Source of the DNA: Natranaeroarchaeum aerophilus | Lineage (GTDB): Archaea > Halobacteriota > Halobacteria > Halobacteriales > Natronoarchaeaceae | NCBI RefSeq assembly: GCF_023638055.1 | Contig: NZ_JAKRVY010000001.1 | Span: 772,202 to 836,201, forward strand | DNA length: 64,000 bases | Direction of reading: 5' to 3' | In this document: positions 43,158 to 51,943 of the stretch, piece by piece | Layout: every line of letters begins with the position of its first letter | How positions within the stretch are numbered: the first letter of the stretch is position 1 | Notes under the pieces: generated by a model | Told to the model about the DNA's origin: nothing | Databases searched by the model: none | The model's input: only the letters and a program-made list of their open reading frames with translations | Translations under genes and position numbers: made by a program

Positions 43158-44129
43158 ATGACAGAACAAAACACCCGAACGCGAACCCGATCGAGAGCAG
43201 CAGAGCAAGAACAGGAAACCGAAGACGAGGGACTCGCCTGTCCCGAGTGCAGCGGCCAGCTGATCAACGACGAGGAACACGGGGAAACCGTCTGTAACGA
43301 CTGTGGGCTTGTGGTCGAGGAGGACTCGGTCGACCGCGGCCCCGAGTGGCGCGCGTTCGACGCCCAGGAGAAAAACCAGAAGTCCCGCGTCGGTGCACCG
43401 ACGACGAACACGATGCACGACAAGGGGCTGTCGACGAACATCGACTGGCGCGACAAGGACGCCTACGGGAACTCGCTTGGCTCCCGCCAGCGCGAGAAGA
43501 TGCAGCGCCTGCGCAAGTGGAACGAGCGGTTCCGTACCCGCGACAGCAAGGAGCGCAACCTCAAGCAGGCCCTCGGTGAGATCGACCGGATGGCGTCGGC
43601 CCTTGGTCTGCCGAGCAACGTCCGCGAGACGGCAAGCGTCATCTACCGCCGCGCGCTCAACGAGGACCTCCTCCCGGGACGTTCGATCGAAGGCGTCTCG
43701 ACGGCCTGTGTGTACGCCGCCGCGCGACAGGCAGGCGTCCCCCGCAGTCTCGACGAGATTGCGGAAGTGAGCCGCGTCGAGAAAAACGAGGTCGCCCGCA
43801 CCTACCGTTACGTGGTCCGCGAGCTCGGCCTCGAAGTCCAGCCTGCAGATCCCGAAAGCTACGTCCCCCGCTTCGCGTCGGGACTCGGCCTCTCCGACGA
43901 GTCCGAGCACCGCGCCCGCAAACTCCTCCAGAACGCCAAGGAGAAAGGCGTCCACAGCGGCAAGTCGCCGGTCGGCCTCGCCGCCGCTGCGGTCTACGCC
44001 GCCGCTCTCCTGACCAACGAGAAGACGACCCAGGCCGCGGTCAGCGAAGTCGCGGATATCTCCGAAGTGACGATCCGCAACCGCTATCACGAGCTCCTCG
44101 AAGCCGAGGAGAGCCTCGGTCTCGCCTGA
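43158..44129 (+). CDS. tfb: Transcription initiation factor IIB
   Basis: A 323-residue TFB starting MTEQNTRTRTRSRAAEQE. The N-terminal zinc ribbon is LACPECSGQLINDEEHGE with the second pair in VCNDCGLVVEEDSVDRG. The B-finger/linker RVGAPTTNTMHDKGLST follows, then two cyclin-like repeats (AASALGL... and LLQNAKEKGVHSGKSPVGLA). It recruits RNA polymerase to the TBP-DNA complex. Haloarchaea have several TFB paralogues; this one is full length. An upstream in-frame GTG/ATG at 43047 would cross the promoter and is rejected. Confidence 0.97.
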   Translation: MTEQNTRTRTRSRAAEQEQETEDEGLACPECSGQLINDEEHGETVCNDCGLVVEEDSVDRGPEWRAFDAQEKNQKSRVGAPTTNTMHDKGLSTNIDWRDKDAYGNSLGSRQREKMQRLRKWNERFRTRDSKERNLKQALGEIDRMASALGLPSNVRETASVIYRRALNEDLLPGRSIEGVSTACVYAAARQAGVPRSLDEIAEVSRVEKNEVARTYRYVVRELGLEVQPADPESYVPRFASGLGLSDESEHRARKLLQNAKEKGVHSGKSPVGLAAAAVYAAALLTNEKTTQAAVSEVADISEVTIRNRYHELLEAEESLGLA

Positions 44130-44220
44130 TCGGACACCGCTTTTGCTCTGTGAGTGACTTCGTCGCGCTCTGTCGCCGCGCAACGTATGCTTTTTGAGCT
44201 AGCCTCACGTTCGCGCAGAT

Positions 44221-44895
44221 ATGAACTTCGACACTTTCGTGCTCGCCGCCGCGACGGCAACGCTCGACGACGAGCCGGCGGCACGTGAACACGCCGACGC
44301 AATCGAGTTTCGGATGGACCTCGCCGAGGACCCCCTCTCCCAGCTCCGGACGTACGACGGCGAGTTACCGATCATCGCCACGAACCGTGCCGAGTGGGAG
44401 GGCGGCGAGGCGTCCAGGCCGGGGCGTCTCGACGCACTCGCAGAGGCCGCGCAGGTGTCGGCAGTCGAGGCGATCGACGTCGAACTTCACACGCTCGAAA
44501 CGCCGGAAGGTGTCGCGATCGCGGAGAACGTGCGTGCGGCGGAGATCCCGATCATCGCGTCGGTTCACGACTTCGAGCGGACTCCGTCCTCGGCCGACCT
44601 CCGCAAACTGCTCCGCCGGGCATCGAAGCACGGTGATATCGGCAAGCTCGCGGTCACCGCACAGACATCACGGGATGTCCTCGATTTGCTCGGTGCGACG
44701 CAGGCGATTTCGGCGACAGGCAGGACGGTTGCCACGATGGCAATGGGCGAGGTCGGGCGGCACTCGCGGGCCGTCGCACCGCTGTACGGCTCCCGGATCG
44801 GCTATGCGCCGGTCGATCCGGCGGACGCGACCGCGCCCGGCCAGTACGATCTCGCGACGCTCCGGACGCTCGTCGACCAGTTGCGTTCCGAATAG
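44221..44895 (+). CDS. aroD: 3-dehydroquinate dehydratase, type I
   Basis: A 224-residue Schiff-base enzyme making 3-dehydroshikimate. The visible conserved parts are HADAIEFRMDLAED (substrate Arg), IIASVHDFERTP (active His), DIGKLAVTAQTSRD (catalytic Lys) and ATMAMGEVGRHSRAV (Met/Gly near the product). The start at 44221 is the first ATG after the TFB stop. It belongs to the aromatic block with DHQ synthase II on the opposite strand 1.4 kb away. Confidence 0.93.
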   Translation: MNFDTFVLAAATATLDDEPAAREHADAIEFRMDLAEDPLSQLRTYDGELPIIATNRAEWEGGEASRPGRLDALAEAAQVSAVEAIDVELHTLETPEGVAIAENVRAAEIPIIASVHDFERTPSSADLRKLLRRASKHGDIGKLAVTAQTSRDVLDLLGATQAISATGRTVATMAMGEVGRHSRAVAPLYGSRIGYAPVDPADATAPGQYDLATLRTLVDQLRSE

Positions 44896-44946
44896 CTCGC
44901 GTTCGACAGTCTAATGAGTCCACGGTAGCTACTCGCAGGAAAGGTC

Positions 44947-45414
44947 ATGATCCGGAAACGTCCGCTGATCGCCGTTCTGCTTGCCTTTGTCTACCCCGGT
45001 CTCGGACACGCGTACCTCCGCCGCTGGCTGCGTGCGCTCCTCTGGTTCGGACTGGTCGTTTCCGCGGTCGTCTTCATCGTCCCGAACGAGCCGTTCGAGG
45101 CTGCCGACTCGGTGCTCGCTGGGGCACAGGCGGTCGCCGAACAGCTCTCCTTTGGCGAATCGCTCGCGCTCGCGTCGATCGTCGTGTTCAACATGCTCGA
45201 TGCATACGTACTGGCGGCGTACGTCGACCGGCCCACGACAACACGGGCCGGTGACGAGGACACTGTGCCCTCTTGCCCACACTGTGGGAAGGACCTCGAC
45301 GAGGATCTGACGTTCTGTCACTGGTGTACGACCGAGCTCGACCAGCTCGCGGAGACCGAGGCGTCCGCCGACGCGGAGCCGACGGGTGACACCGACAGCG
45401 TGAAAAACGCCTGA
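44947..45414 (+). CDS. Membrane protein with C-terminal zinc ribbon
   Basis: A 155-residue protein. Two helical hairpins are at the N-terminus (RPLIAVLLAFVYPGLGHAYL, ALLWFGLVVSAVVFIVP and later LALASIVVFNMLDAYVLAAY). The C-terminal 50 residues carry a CxxC...CxxC knuckle (PSCPHCGKDLDEDLTFCHWC). Haloarchaeal proteins of this type (PGLGHAYLxxW then zinc ribbon) are annotated DUF7575/TM2-like; function unknown. A hairpin follows its stop. Confidence 0.72.
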   Translation: MIRKRPLIAVLLAFVYPGLGHAYLRRWLRALLWFGLVVSAVVFIVPNEPFEAADSVLAGAQAVAEQLSFGESLALASIVVFNMLDAYVLAAYVDRPTTTRAGDEDTVPSCPHCGKDLDEDLTFCHWCTTELDQLAETEASADAEPTGDTDSVKNA

Positions 45415-45436
45415 TTACACGAAATGAACGAGAAAG

Positions 45437-45456
45437 CCCACGAGTTCAGTCGTGGG
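45437..45456. terminator. Hairpin between convergent genes, possible IS200/IS605 end relic
   Basis: CCCACGA-GTTCAG-TCGTGGG is a perfect seven-base stem with a six-base loop, between the zinc-ribbon gene (stop at 45414) and the DHQ synthase II stop (45462). It may serve as a two-way terminator. The flanks AAAG before and AGCAGTCAC after are like the right ends of IS200/IS605 (TnpB) elements in haloarchaea, but no tnpA or tnpB is present. Confidence 0.5.
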
Positions 45457-45461
45457 AGCAG

Positions 45462-46643
45462 TCACTTTTCGATGATTTTCTCTTCGACGGCTTCCCCGAA
45501 GTGGCGAGCGGTATCCTCGTGATAGAGGCGGATCTCGTCGCCGGCTTCGAGATCAGTGACGGCCTTGCGCCCCTCCGTCGTCGCAACTTTCACCGTCTCG
45601 GCGTTCTGGATCAGCGTCTCGATCCGATCACCGTCCCCGAGTTCGGCCTCGACCCGGAACATCGGGCGCTGTTCGATCTTGACGCGTCCAACGACCGCCT
45701 CACGGGTGTTGCCGTCCGTATCGACGACCTGTACCTCGTCGCCGCTTTTTAGCTCCGAGAGATATTTCGTGCCGCCATCGGGCGTCCGGATGTAGGCGTG
45801 GACCGCACCGGCGTTGACCCGGAACGGGCGTGAGGCGACGTATGGGGACTCGGCGGTCTCCGCGTGGACGAAGACGAGGCCACGGGACATCGAGCCGATC
45901 AACATCCCCTCGTCGTGGTCCATCAGCGAGCCGGTGTCGACACAGACGCGGTCTGCACTGCCCGCCCGTTCGACCGTCAGCACTTCTGCGCTCGTGAGAT
46001 CGAGCGTTTCGCGTTCCGCCTCGTCCCGGACGTCGACGGTCGAGCGGATCTCGTCGGGGTCGTCGCTGTCGAGCAACACGGCGTCGGCCCCGATCTCCAG
46101 CGTCTCGTACGCCGTCTGGGCCTCCTCGGCGCTCGTGACGCCCGCGATCAGCGTCGTCTCGTCGCCGATCCGGGCGATGAGGTTCTCCAGCGGGATGATC
46201 GACCAGTTCTCGCTGACGATCATCGTGTACTCGGCTTCCTCGGCAGCGGCCTCGGCGAACGCCTCGTAGTCCTCGTCGAAGATCCGGACGTAGGCTCCCT
46301 GCGTGCGGTCGTCGTTCCGCCGGAGCGTCGTCAGATCGGCCGAGCCGGAGAAGTCGGTGGGAAGATCGACCGTCCCGTCGCCCTCGCCGTGTTTGCCGAC
46401 CACGTAGGCGTCGGGCTCTTCGATGTCGTCCGCGTCGCTCTCCGCGTCGTCGATCACGTCGACGTCTCCCCCGGTACGGAAGGCCGCCACGTTGACGTCG
46501 CCGAGCTCGCGAACCTTCCCAACGTCGCCCTCGTCGACGAGCACCCAGTCGACGCCCGATTCGAGGCCCGCCGTGATCCGCTTGCGCCGCCGGTCCCAGT
46601 CGCCGACGGAACTGTCGGCTTTCAGCCAGACTTCGCGTGTCAT
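45462..46643 (-). CDS. 3-dehydroquinate synthase II (AroB')
   Basis: A 393-residue archaeal enzyme making 3-dehydroquinate from the ADTH product, replacing bacterial AroB. MTREVWLKADSSVGDWDRRR is the normal start (an upstream ATG at 46703 adds 20 unrelated residues). ALLDSDDPDEIRSTVDVRDE-like stretch (AVLLDSDDPDEI here), RVCVDTGSLMDHDEGMLIGS and VRVNAGAVHAYIRTPDGGTK are conserved. The C-terminus FGEAVEEKIIEK ends beside a hairpin. In Halobacterium this gene is next to ADTH synthase; here they are 2.4 kb apart. Confidence 0.93.
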   Translation of the reverse strand: MTREVWLKADSSVGDWDRRRKRITAGLESGVDWVLVDEGDVGKVRELGDVNVAAFRTGGDVDVIDDAESDADDIEEPDAYVVGKHGEGDGTVDLPTDFSGSADLTTLRRNDDRTQGAYVRIFDEDYEAFAEAAAEEAEYTMIVSENWSIIPLENLIARIGDETTLIAGVTSAEEAQTAYETLEIGADAVLLDSDDPDEIRSTVDVRDEAERETLDLTSAEVLTVERAGSADRVCVDTGSLMDHDEGMLIGSMSRGLVFVHAETAESPYVASRPFRVNAGAVHAYIRTPDGGTKYLSELKSGDEVQVVDTDGNTREAVVGRVKIEQRPMFRVEAELGDGDRIETLIQNAETVKVATTEGRKAVTDLEAGDEIRLYHEDTARHFGEAVEEKIIEK

Positions 46644-46808
46644 GTCCATACGCTCGCAGCGGTCCGGCTTGAACGTGGCGGAACGCGTGGGTGATATCGG
46701 CACACCGGCCGTTCCTATTTTCGAGTCATTCTAAACACTACTGATTGTAACAGTTGTAATGATACTATCTCGATAATTGATAAGTATGCACTCCGACAAG
46801 CAGGTAGT

Positions 46809-47393
46809 ATGACGTCGGAGATCGGACGACGGCTCGATGCCGTGACGACAAGCGACGCGGGAGTGCACTCGCTCACCGAGGACGAGCGCGTGGCACGGCT
46901 CGCCGACGTGCTCGTCCAGCGCGTCGGGTCGACGGCCGAGGTGGTCGGCGCGGTCCCGACCGCTGTCGCGGCCGTGGGGATCGTCCAGCGTCGGCTCCGT
47001 GGCGACGCCGCTCCGCTCGCGGAGATCGCGCCCCACAGCTGTCCGATCTCGGACGTCATGCAAGCCGAGGACGAGCTGCTCGACGCGCTCGACGACCCGG
47101 CGGACGACGCGGTGATCGAGCGACTCCAGGCCCGTGTCTGTCGGTGCCGTGCGGTGCTCGTCGCGACCGCCCGCGAGCGCGCCGGGCCGCCACGACTGAC
47201 CGGCGTCCTCTGTCCGGGCGACCCCGACGAGTTCGCGGTCCCAGAGGGGATCGACCCCCTCCCGCCAGAGGCGGACGTCCGGCCGCTCAAGGCCCGGTAT
47301 CACCGGCTTCGGGCGGATCTGCGCTCGGCCCAGCTGGGCGTTGCGCTCGACAGTTATCTCGTCGACGCCGAGCTATCTCCGCCGGATTCGTAG
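46809..47393 (+). CDS. Uncharacterised haloarchaeal protein, 194 residues
   Basis: An acidic helical protein (LTEDERVARLADVLVQRVGS, AVPTAVAAVGIVQRRL). A Cys-containing stretch around residue 76 (HSCPISDVMQAEDELLDAL) and LQARVCRCRAVLVATARERA at about 108 follow. No membrane segment, no recognised family. The ATG lies 29 bases after an AT-rich promoter stretch. It sits between DHQ synthase II (divergent side) and the CARF gene (convergent), inside the interrupted aromatic cluster. Confidence 0.62.
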   Translation: MTSEIGRRLDAVTTSDAGVHSLTEDERVARLADVLVQRVGSTAEVVGAVPTAVAAVGIVQRRLRGDAAPLAEIAPHSCPISDVMQAEDELLDALDDPADDAVIERLQARVCRCRAVLVATARERAGPPRLTGVLCPGDPDEFAVPEGIDPLPPEADVRPLKARYHRLRADLRSAQLGVALDSYLVDAELSPPDS

Positions 47394-47461
47394 AGCCCGC
47401 TGACGCTTCGGCCCTCCAGCCGTTTCGGCCCTCCACTTGCCTTCCGCCGACGGGTCGCTCA

Positions 47462-48223
47462 CTACGACTCCGGCGTCGCGTCGATCTTGTGTCGGAACGC
47501 TCGCACGGCGTTTCTGCCCTGCTCGGTCAGCTCGACGACACGGCGACGGCCGACCGAGCGGACCTCGACGTAGCCATCCTCTTCGAGCGGGGCGATCACC
47601 GAGTCGAGCAGTCTGAACTTCGCCTTGTCGTTCGCCGGTGCCCGCTCGGTCATGAAGGATAGCTCCTCGTCTTCGGCGTACTCGATGAGGTCGCGCTTTT
47701 TTGGTCGTTTCGTGGTTCCTTCCTGTTCCAGCAGAAACGCCATCAGCGAGATCTGGTCGGGGGAGGGTGAGTCGACCGGATAGGAGGGCAGCTCCGACAG
47801 TCCGGCCATCCCGTGACTGATCGGCGTCTCGGCGGCGTCGTGGGCGTACCCCTCGGGTTCGACGTAGTACGGTGTGGCGTCGGTCGAGACGTCCATGCAG
47901 GCGATCGTCGCGCCGACAGCCGCGAGGGTGCCCGCACCGGAGACGTTTACACGCACGGAGTCTCCCTCGTGTCGGGCAGCAATCGTTGTCACCGCTCCGA
48001 GCACGTCGTAGACGTCCGCAAGGTCACACGAGCGCGTTCGGATCTCGACGCCGGCGTCCGCCAGTGCCGCTTCGATCTCGTCGTGATACGTCCGCTCGTC
48101 GACGTGTGGGTCGGGATCTTCGAGGAGGTAGACGATGTCGGCTTTGAGACGAGTTACCGGTTCGACGATCCGGTCGAACTCGTTGCCGAGGGGGACCACG
48201 TGTACTCGGTCGATAGCGTCCAT
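47462..48223 (-). CDS. CARF/DUF6293 regulator (HFX_2341 family) with C-terminal winged helix
   Basis: A 253-residue protein from MDAIDRVHVVPLGNEFDRI. The N-terminal domain (1-150) is Rossmann-like with the CARF-type pattern RVNVSGAGTLAAVGATIACM and PYYVEPEGY. Residues ~175-250 form a winged helix (FLLEQEGTTKRPKKRDLIEY and RRRVVELTEQGRNAVRAFRH). CARF domains bind nucleotide second messengers in type III CRISPR; no CRISPR or cas gene is in the window. The ligand and target are unknown. Longer upstream frame to 48508 overlaps repeats and is rejected. Confidence 0.8.
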   Translation of the reverse strand: MDAIDRVHVVPLGNEFDRIVEPVTRLKADIVYLLEDPDPHVDERTYHDEIEAALADAGVEIRTRSCDLADVYDVLGAVTTIAARHEGDSVRVNVSGAGTLAAVGATIACMDVSTDATPYYVEPEGYAHDAAETPISHGMAGLSELPSYPVDSPSPDQISLMAFLLEQEGTTKRPKKRDLIEYAEDEELSFMTERAPANDKAKFRLLDSVIAPLEEDGYVEVRSVGRRRVVELTEQGRNAVRAFRHKIDATPES

Positions 48224-48274
48224 GGCAGAGAGCGCGGCGGAGACGACAAAAAACGTTAGGCTTCGACGGCGAGT
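48214..48274. repeat. Repeat copy 1 (CARF start / terminator / aroA' 3' fragment)
   Basis: 61 bases almost identical to 48961-49020, differing by a single C. The copy runs from the first codons of the CARF gene, through a T6 tract (minus strand) and a TAA, into the last codons of a sequence encoding LERAVLAVEA. Similarity fades over the next ~20 bases. It is a relic of the end of the ADTH synthase gene. Confidence 0.9.
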
Positions 48275-48317
48275 ACGGCCCGTTCGAGCGTGGCCTGGGC
48301 CCACCGGTTCTCGTGAC

Positions 48318-48330
48318 TCAGTTGTAGTGG
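48318..48330. repeat. 13-base motif shared with the antitoxin promoter (copy 1)
   Basis: TCAGTTGTAGTGG here equals bases 63902-63914, upstream of the AbrB-type antitoxin. On the minus strand both read CCACTACAACTGA. It lies upstream of the CARF gene, 95 bases from its ATG. Function unknown. Confidence 0.55.
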
Positions 48331-48417
48331 CAACAATGAACCCTTCAGGGGCACAAAACATTTTCCGCACCGACAGGTACCGTTCTCTATGGCCACGGAC
48401 ACATCGGAGGCGACAGG

Positions 48418-48963
48418 ATGACGTTGCCGAGCCGCCGGCAGGTTCTCGCCGCGAGCACCACGGCCCTCCTTGCAGGCTGTCTCGATCCACCAGCTGGTGA
48501 CTCAGCAAGCGAAAACGGGGAGGAACCCGAGGACGAATACCGCGAACCCGACGACTGCGAGATCGAATACGGGGAGTGGACCGGGCAGGCTGAACCGATC
48601 GAGACGACTGTAGTAGTCGAGGAGAGCGAGGATCCGGAACAGGATTGTGCGGGGGCAGCAGCCAGTGCCGCGTTCGACGCGCTGAACGACAAAACCGAAC
48701 TCGAGCTCGACGATGCGAGCTGGGCTGGTTTCGAGTCTTCCTTGTCGGCAGACGGATACCGTGCAGGGATCGTTATCTCAAAACGCGTCGATACGTTGCG
48801 TGACCGGCTCCTCTCCTGTCCGGATCCGGAGTTCGATGAAGTGGATGCCCGATATGAGGTCCCCAGTGAAGTGTCCGTGACACTCGAATACGGCCCTGAC
48901 GCTGAGACAGTCACCTGTCTGCACGAAATCGAGTACATCGTGAGACGGATGGCACTAGAATAG
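48418..48963 (+). CDS. Tat-dependent lipoprotein, probable insertion
   Basis: A 181-residue protein. The N-terminus TLPSRRQVLAASTTALLAGC combines a twin-Arg motif with a lipobox LLAGC (Cys21), so it should be exported folded and lipid anchored. The mature part is acidic (EEPEDEYREPDDCEIEYGEW), with four more Cys that could form disulfides. It lies between two copies of a 60-base repeat, and its stop codon TAG (48961-48963) is the first base-triplet of repeat copy 2. It interrupts the aroA'-CARF arrangement. Function unknown. Confidence 0.75.
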   Translation: MTLPSRRQVLAASTTALLAGCLDPPAGDSASENGEEPEDEYREPDDCEIEYGEWTGQAEPIETTVVVEESEDPEQDCAGAAASAAFDALNDKTELELDDASWAGFESSLSADGYRAGIVISKRVDTLRDRLLSCPDPEFDEVDARYEVPSEVSVTLEYGPDAETVTCLHEIEYIVRRMALE

Positions 48964-49020
48964 CGTCATGGCAGAGAGCGCGGCGGAGACGACAAAAAAC
49001 GTTAGGCTTCGACGGCGAGT
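48961..49020. repeat. Repeat copy 2 (lipoprotein stop / CARF 5' relic / terminator / aroA' end)
   Basis: 60 bases nearly identical to 48214-48274. Here the sequence TAGCGTCATGG holds a degraded copy of the CARF start (one base deleted) followed by the genuine terminator and the last codons of the ADTH synthase gene. The lipoprotein reading frame ends in its first three bases. Confidence 0.9.
48994..48999 (-). terminator. T6 tract after the ADTH synthase gene
   Basis: On the minus strand the TAA stop (49002-49004) is followed within two bases by TTTTTT. U-rich tracts of this kind end many haloarchaeal transcripts, so the trp-aroA' operon probably stops here. The same tract is duplicated at 48248-48253, upstream of the CARF gene. 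Confidence 0.55.
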
Positions 49021-49808
49021 CCGGCTCGTTCGAGTGCCTCTTCGACAGTGGCGTCGTCGTGGATAACGGCACTGACCGCGGTCGTAATCGCTTCCGGATC
49101 GTCGTGCTGGAAGATCGATCGGCCCATCGAGACGCCGTCCGCACCGGCGTCGATCGCGCCGCGAACCATCTCCACGGTAGCGCGGTCGGTGCCCGGACTG
49201 CCCCCGGCGATCACGACCGGGAGGCTGGTCGAACTCGTGACGTGCTCGAAGCTCTCGGCGTCCCCGCTGTAGGCGGTCTTGACGACGTCCGCACCACACT
49301 CCTCGGCCAGTCGGGCGGCATGAGCCAGATACTCGGCATTGTGCTCGGGGTCGTCGCCTTCCAGATGCGTGCCGCGGGCATAGGACATCGCCAGCACGGG
49401 TATCCCGAGGCGGTCGGCCTCGTCGGTTACTTCCGCCAGATCAGCGAGCTGTTCGCGTTCGTACTTGCTGCCGACGTTGATATGATAGGAGACCGCATCG
49501 GCACCGGCACGAACGGCTTCCTCGACCGTTCCTGTCCGGCGTTTGTCGTTCGAATCGGGACCGATCGAGGTCGACGCATTGAGATGGATGATGTAGCCCG
49601 CACCGTTTTTGTGCGCGTGAACGCGGTCGGCGAGTCCTTTCTGCGTGAGAACGGCGTCCGCGCCGCCGCTCGTGATCCCGTCGATCGTCGATTCGATGTC
49701 CTTGAGGCCCGATACCGCACCGATCGTGATCCCGTGATCCATTGGGACGATGAGGTAGTTCCCGTCTGTCCCGATCCGCCCGAGTCGTGCGAGGGTTCCT
49801 GTATTCAT
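49002..49808 (-). CDS. 2-amino-3,7-dideoxy-D-threo-hept-6-ulosonate synthase (ADTH synthase, AroA')
   Basis: A 268-residue class I aldolase-fold enzyme starting MNTGTLARLGRIGTDGNYL. The first step of the archaeal route to dehydroquinate. The Schiff-base lysine lies in ECGADVVKTAYSGDAES (about residue 180), and SLPVVIAGGSPGTD and VSMGRSIFQHDD hold the substrate phosphate. The trpA gene ends 52 bases upstream on the same strand, as in Halobacterium. FBP aldolase homologues share this fold, but the operon context supports ADTH synthase. Confidence 0.88.
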   Translation of the reverse strand: MNTGTLARLGRIGTDGNYLIVPMDHGITIGAVSGLKDIESTIDGITSGGADAVLTQKGLADRVHAHKNGAGYIIHLNASTSIGPDSNDKRRTGTVEEAVRAGADAVSYHINVGSKYEREQLADLAEVTDEADRLGIPVLAMSYARGTHLEGDDPEHNAEYLAHAARLAEECGADVVKTAYSGDAESFEHVTSSTSLPVVIAGGSPGTDRATVEMVRGAIDAGADGVSMGRSIFQHDDPEAITTAVSAVIHDDATVEEALERAGLAVEA

Positions 49809-49860
49809 AGTATGAGAATCTGTGGCAATCGCCGGTTATGGGTGTTGCGATTCGCGGGGG

Positions 49861-50700
49861 TTATTTGCCCGGTTCGGGCGTGCTCGAAACCGCGCCGTCG
49901 AGCGCGCCCTGCTTGAGTTCTCGCGCTTTCGCTTCGAGTTTGTTGGGGACGTCCTCGCCCGCCGCGATCATGTCGACGAAGACGCTCCCGGCGACGACGC
50001 CCGCCGCACCGGCCTCGACGATCTCGGTTGCGTGCTGCCCTTCGCTAACGCCGAAACCGACCGCTTTCGGCACCTCCCACTCGGCGAGTCGCGTGAGGCT
50101 CTCATGGGTTGCGTCGCTGACATCGGCCTGTGCGCCGGTCGTCCCGAGGCGGGCCTGTACGTAGACGAAGCCCGACACCTGCTCGCGCATCTTCGCCAGG
50201 CGCTCGTCGGTCGTCGTCGGCGCGACGATGAAGATCAGATCGACGCCGTACTCGTCACAGGCCTGCCGAAGCGGGTCACTCTCGTCGACGGGGAGATCGG
50301 GGATGATCAGCCCGGAGACCCCTGCCTCGGCGGCACGCTCGACGAACGGGAGCAGGCGCTCGTAGTCGCTGTCGCCCGGCTCGCCCTCGCCGTACTGATA
50401 GAGCAGGTTGTAGTACGTCATACAGACGATCGGCACGTCGATGTCGAGCGATTCGACAAGCTCGAAGTAGCGCTCGGGGGTCGTCCCGGCTTCCAGCGAG
50501 CGCTGGATGGCGTTCTGGATCGTCGGCCCGTCGGCGATCGGTTCCGAGAAGGGCATCCCGAGTTCGATCACGTCCGCGCCACCCGCCGCGAGCGCTTCGA
50601 CGTACTCGGTGGTGGCCGCAAGTGAGGGGTCGCCCGCCGTAATGTATGGGACGAGTGCCGGCTCGTCGCCGGAGACGGCCACCCTGACGTCGTTACTCAT
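49861..50700 (-). CDS. trpA: Tryptophan synthase alpha subunit
   Basis: A 279-residue TIM-barrel enzyme cleaving indole-3-glycerol phosphate. [20 protein letters not shown] is the start; [35 protein letters not shown] and [12 protein letters not shown] are alpha-subunit hallmarks, with catalytic Glu and Asp in the second and third. The C-terminus has the phosphate loop [12 protein letters not shown]. It overlaps trpB by eight bases, so the subunits are produced together. Confidence 0.97.
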   Translation of the reverse strand: MSNDVRVAVSGDEPALVPYITAGDPSLAATTEYVEALAAGGADVIELGMPFSEPIADGPTIQNAIQRSLEAGTTPERYFELVESLDIDVPIVCMTYYNLLYQYGEGEPGDSDYERLLPFVERAAEAGVSGLIIPDLPVDESDPLRQACDEYGVDLIFIVAPTTTDERLAKMREQVSGFVYVQARLGTTGAQADVSDATHESLTRLAEWEVPKAVGFGVSEGQHATEIVEAGAAGVVAGSVFVDMIAAGEDVPNKLEAKARELKQGALDGAVSSTPEPGK

Positions 50701-51943
50701 ACAGTACCTCCATCGAGGGAGCGGCGTCGAGATCACGCTTTTCGGTCTCCTCGATCACCGCTTCGAGGTCCTTGTCGCCGCGGCCCGAAACGTTGACGAC
50801 GATCACCTCGCCGAGATCGTGCTCGCCGTCGGCGTCCGGGCCGAGTTCCGCTTCGAGGAACGCCAGCGCGTGGGCCGATTCCAGCGCGGGGATGATCCCC
50901 TCGGTCCGCGAGAGGCGGTGGAACCCTTCGAGCGCCGCAGTGTCGTCGACGTTGACCGGCGTCACGCGCCCCTCGTCGACGAGGTAGGAGAGTTCGGGAC
51001 CGACCCCGGCGTAGTCAAGGCCCGAGGAGACGCTGTGGGACTCGACGATCTGCCCGTCGGCGTCCTGCAGTAGTTTCGTTCGCGCGCCATGGAGCACCCC
51101 CTCGCTCCCGGTCGACAGTGAGGCCGAGTGTGGTGCAACACCCTCCTCGTCGTCGACGATGAGTCCGTCGCCGCCCGCCTCCACCGCGAACAGGGAGACC
51201 TCCTCGTCGGGCACGAGGTCGTGGAACGTTCCCATCGTGTTCGAGCCGCCGCCCGCACAGGCCACGAGACTGTCCGGGAGATCGCCCGTTTTCTCCTCGA
51301 TTCCGGCCCGGATCTCCTCGCCGATCACCGAGTGGAAGTCCCGGACCATCCGCGGGAACGGGTGAGGGCCGACGATCGAGCCGATGACGTAGTGGGTGTC
51401 CTCGACGCTGGTCGCCCAGTCGCGCATCGTCTCGTTGATCGCCTCCTTGAGCGTTCCGCGCCCGACGGTGACGGGATTCAGTTCCGCGCCGTTCAGCCGC
51501 ATCCGGAAGACGTTGGGGCGCTGACGACGGATATCTCGCTTGCCCATGTAGATCTCGCAGGGCATATCGAGGTGGGCTGCCGCCATCGCCGTCGCGGTGC
51601 CGTGCTGGCCCGCACCGGTCTCCGCGACGATCCGCTCTTTGCCCATATACTTCGCAAGCAGGACCTGTCCCAGCGCGTTGTTGAGTTTGTGTGCGCCGCC
51701 GTGGAGGAGGTCCTCGCGCTTGAGATAGACCTCGGCGTCGTAGCGCTCGCTGAGCCGATCCGCGCGCTGGATCGGCGTCGGCCGCCCGCCGAAGTCGGCC
51801 AGTCGCTCCCGGAACTCGTCCATGAAACCATCCTCGTTGTCGAGGACGTACCGTTCGTAGGCGTCGGTCAGTTCCTCGATTGCCGGCATCAGGACCTCCG
51901 GCACGTACTGTCCGCCGTACTCTCCGAATTTCGTCGTGCTCAT
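50693..51943 (-). CDS. trpB: Tryptophan synthase beta subunit
   Basis: A 416-residue PLP enzyme that joins indole and serine. [20 protein letters not shown] carries the PLP lysine (Lys86), [17 protein letters not shown] and [12 protein letters not shown] bind the phosphate and substrate. This is the TrpB1 type that pairs with TrpA. It overlaps trpC by four bases and trpA by eight. No separate trpB2 is seen in the window. Confidence 0.97.
   Translation of the reverse strand: MSTTKFGEYGGQYVPEVLMPAIEELTDAYERYVLDNEDGFMDEFRERLADFGGRPTPIQRADRLSERYDAEVYLKREDLLHGGAHKLNNALGQVLLAKYMGKERIVAETGAGQHGTATAMAAAHLDMPCEIYMGKRDIRRQRPNVFRMRLNGAELNPVTVGRGTLKEAINETMRDWATSVEDTHYVIGSIVGPHPFPRMVRDFHSVIGEEIRAGIEEKTGDLPDSLVACAGGGSNTMGTFHDLVPDEEVSLFAVEAGGDGLIVDDEEGVAPHSASLSTGSEGVLHGARTKLLQDADGQIVESHSVSSGLDYAGVGPELSYLVDEGRVTPVNVDDTAALEGFHRLSRTEGIIPALESAHALAFLEAELGPDADGEHDLGEVIVVNVSGRGDKDLEAVIEETEKRDLDAAPSMEVLYE

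Noticed and set aside
48224..48508. Upstream extension of the CARF frame
   Set aside because: Runs through repeat copy 1 and the promoter; not similar to the family.
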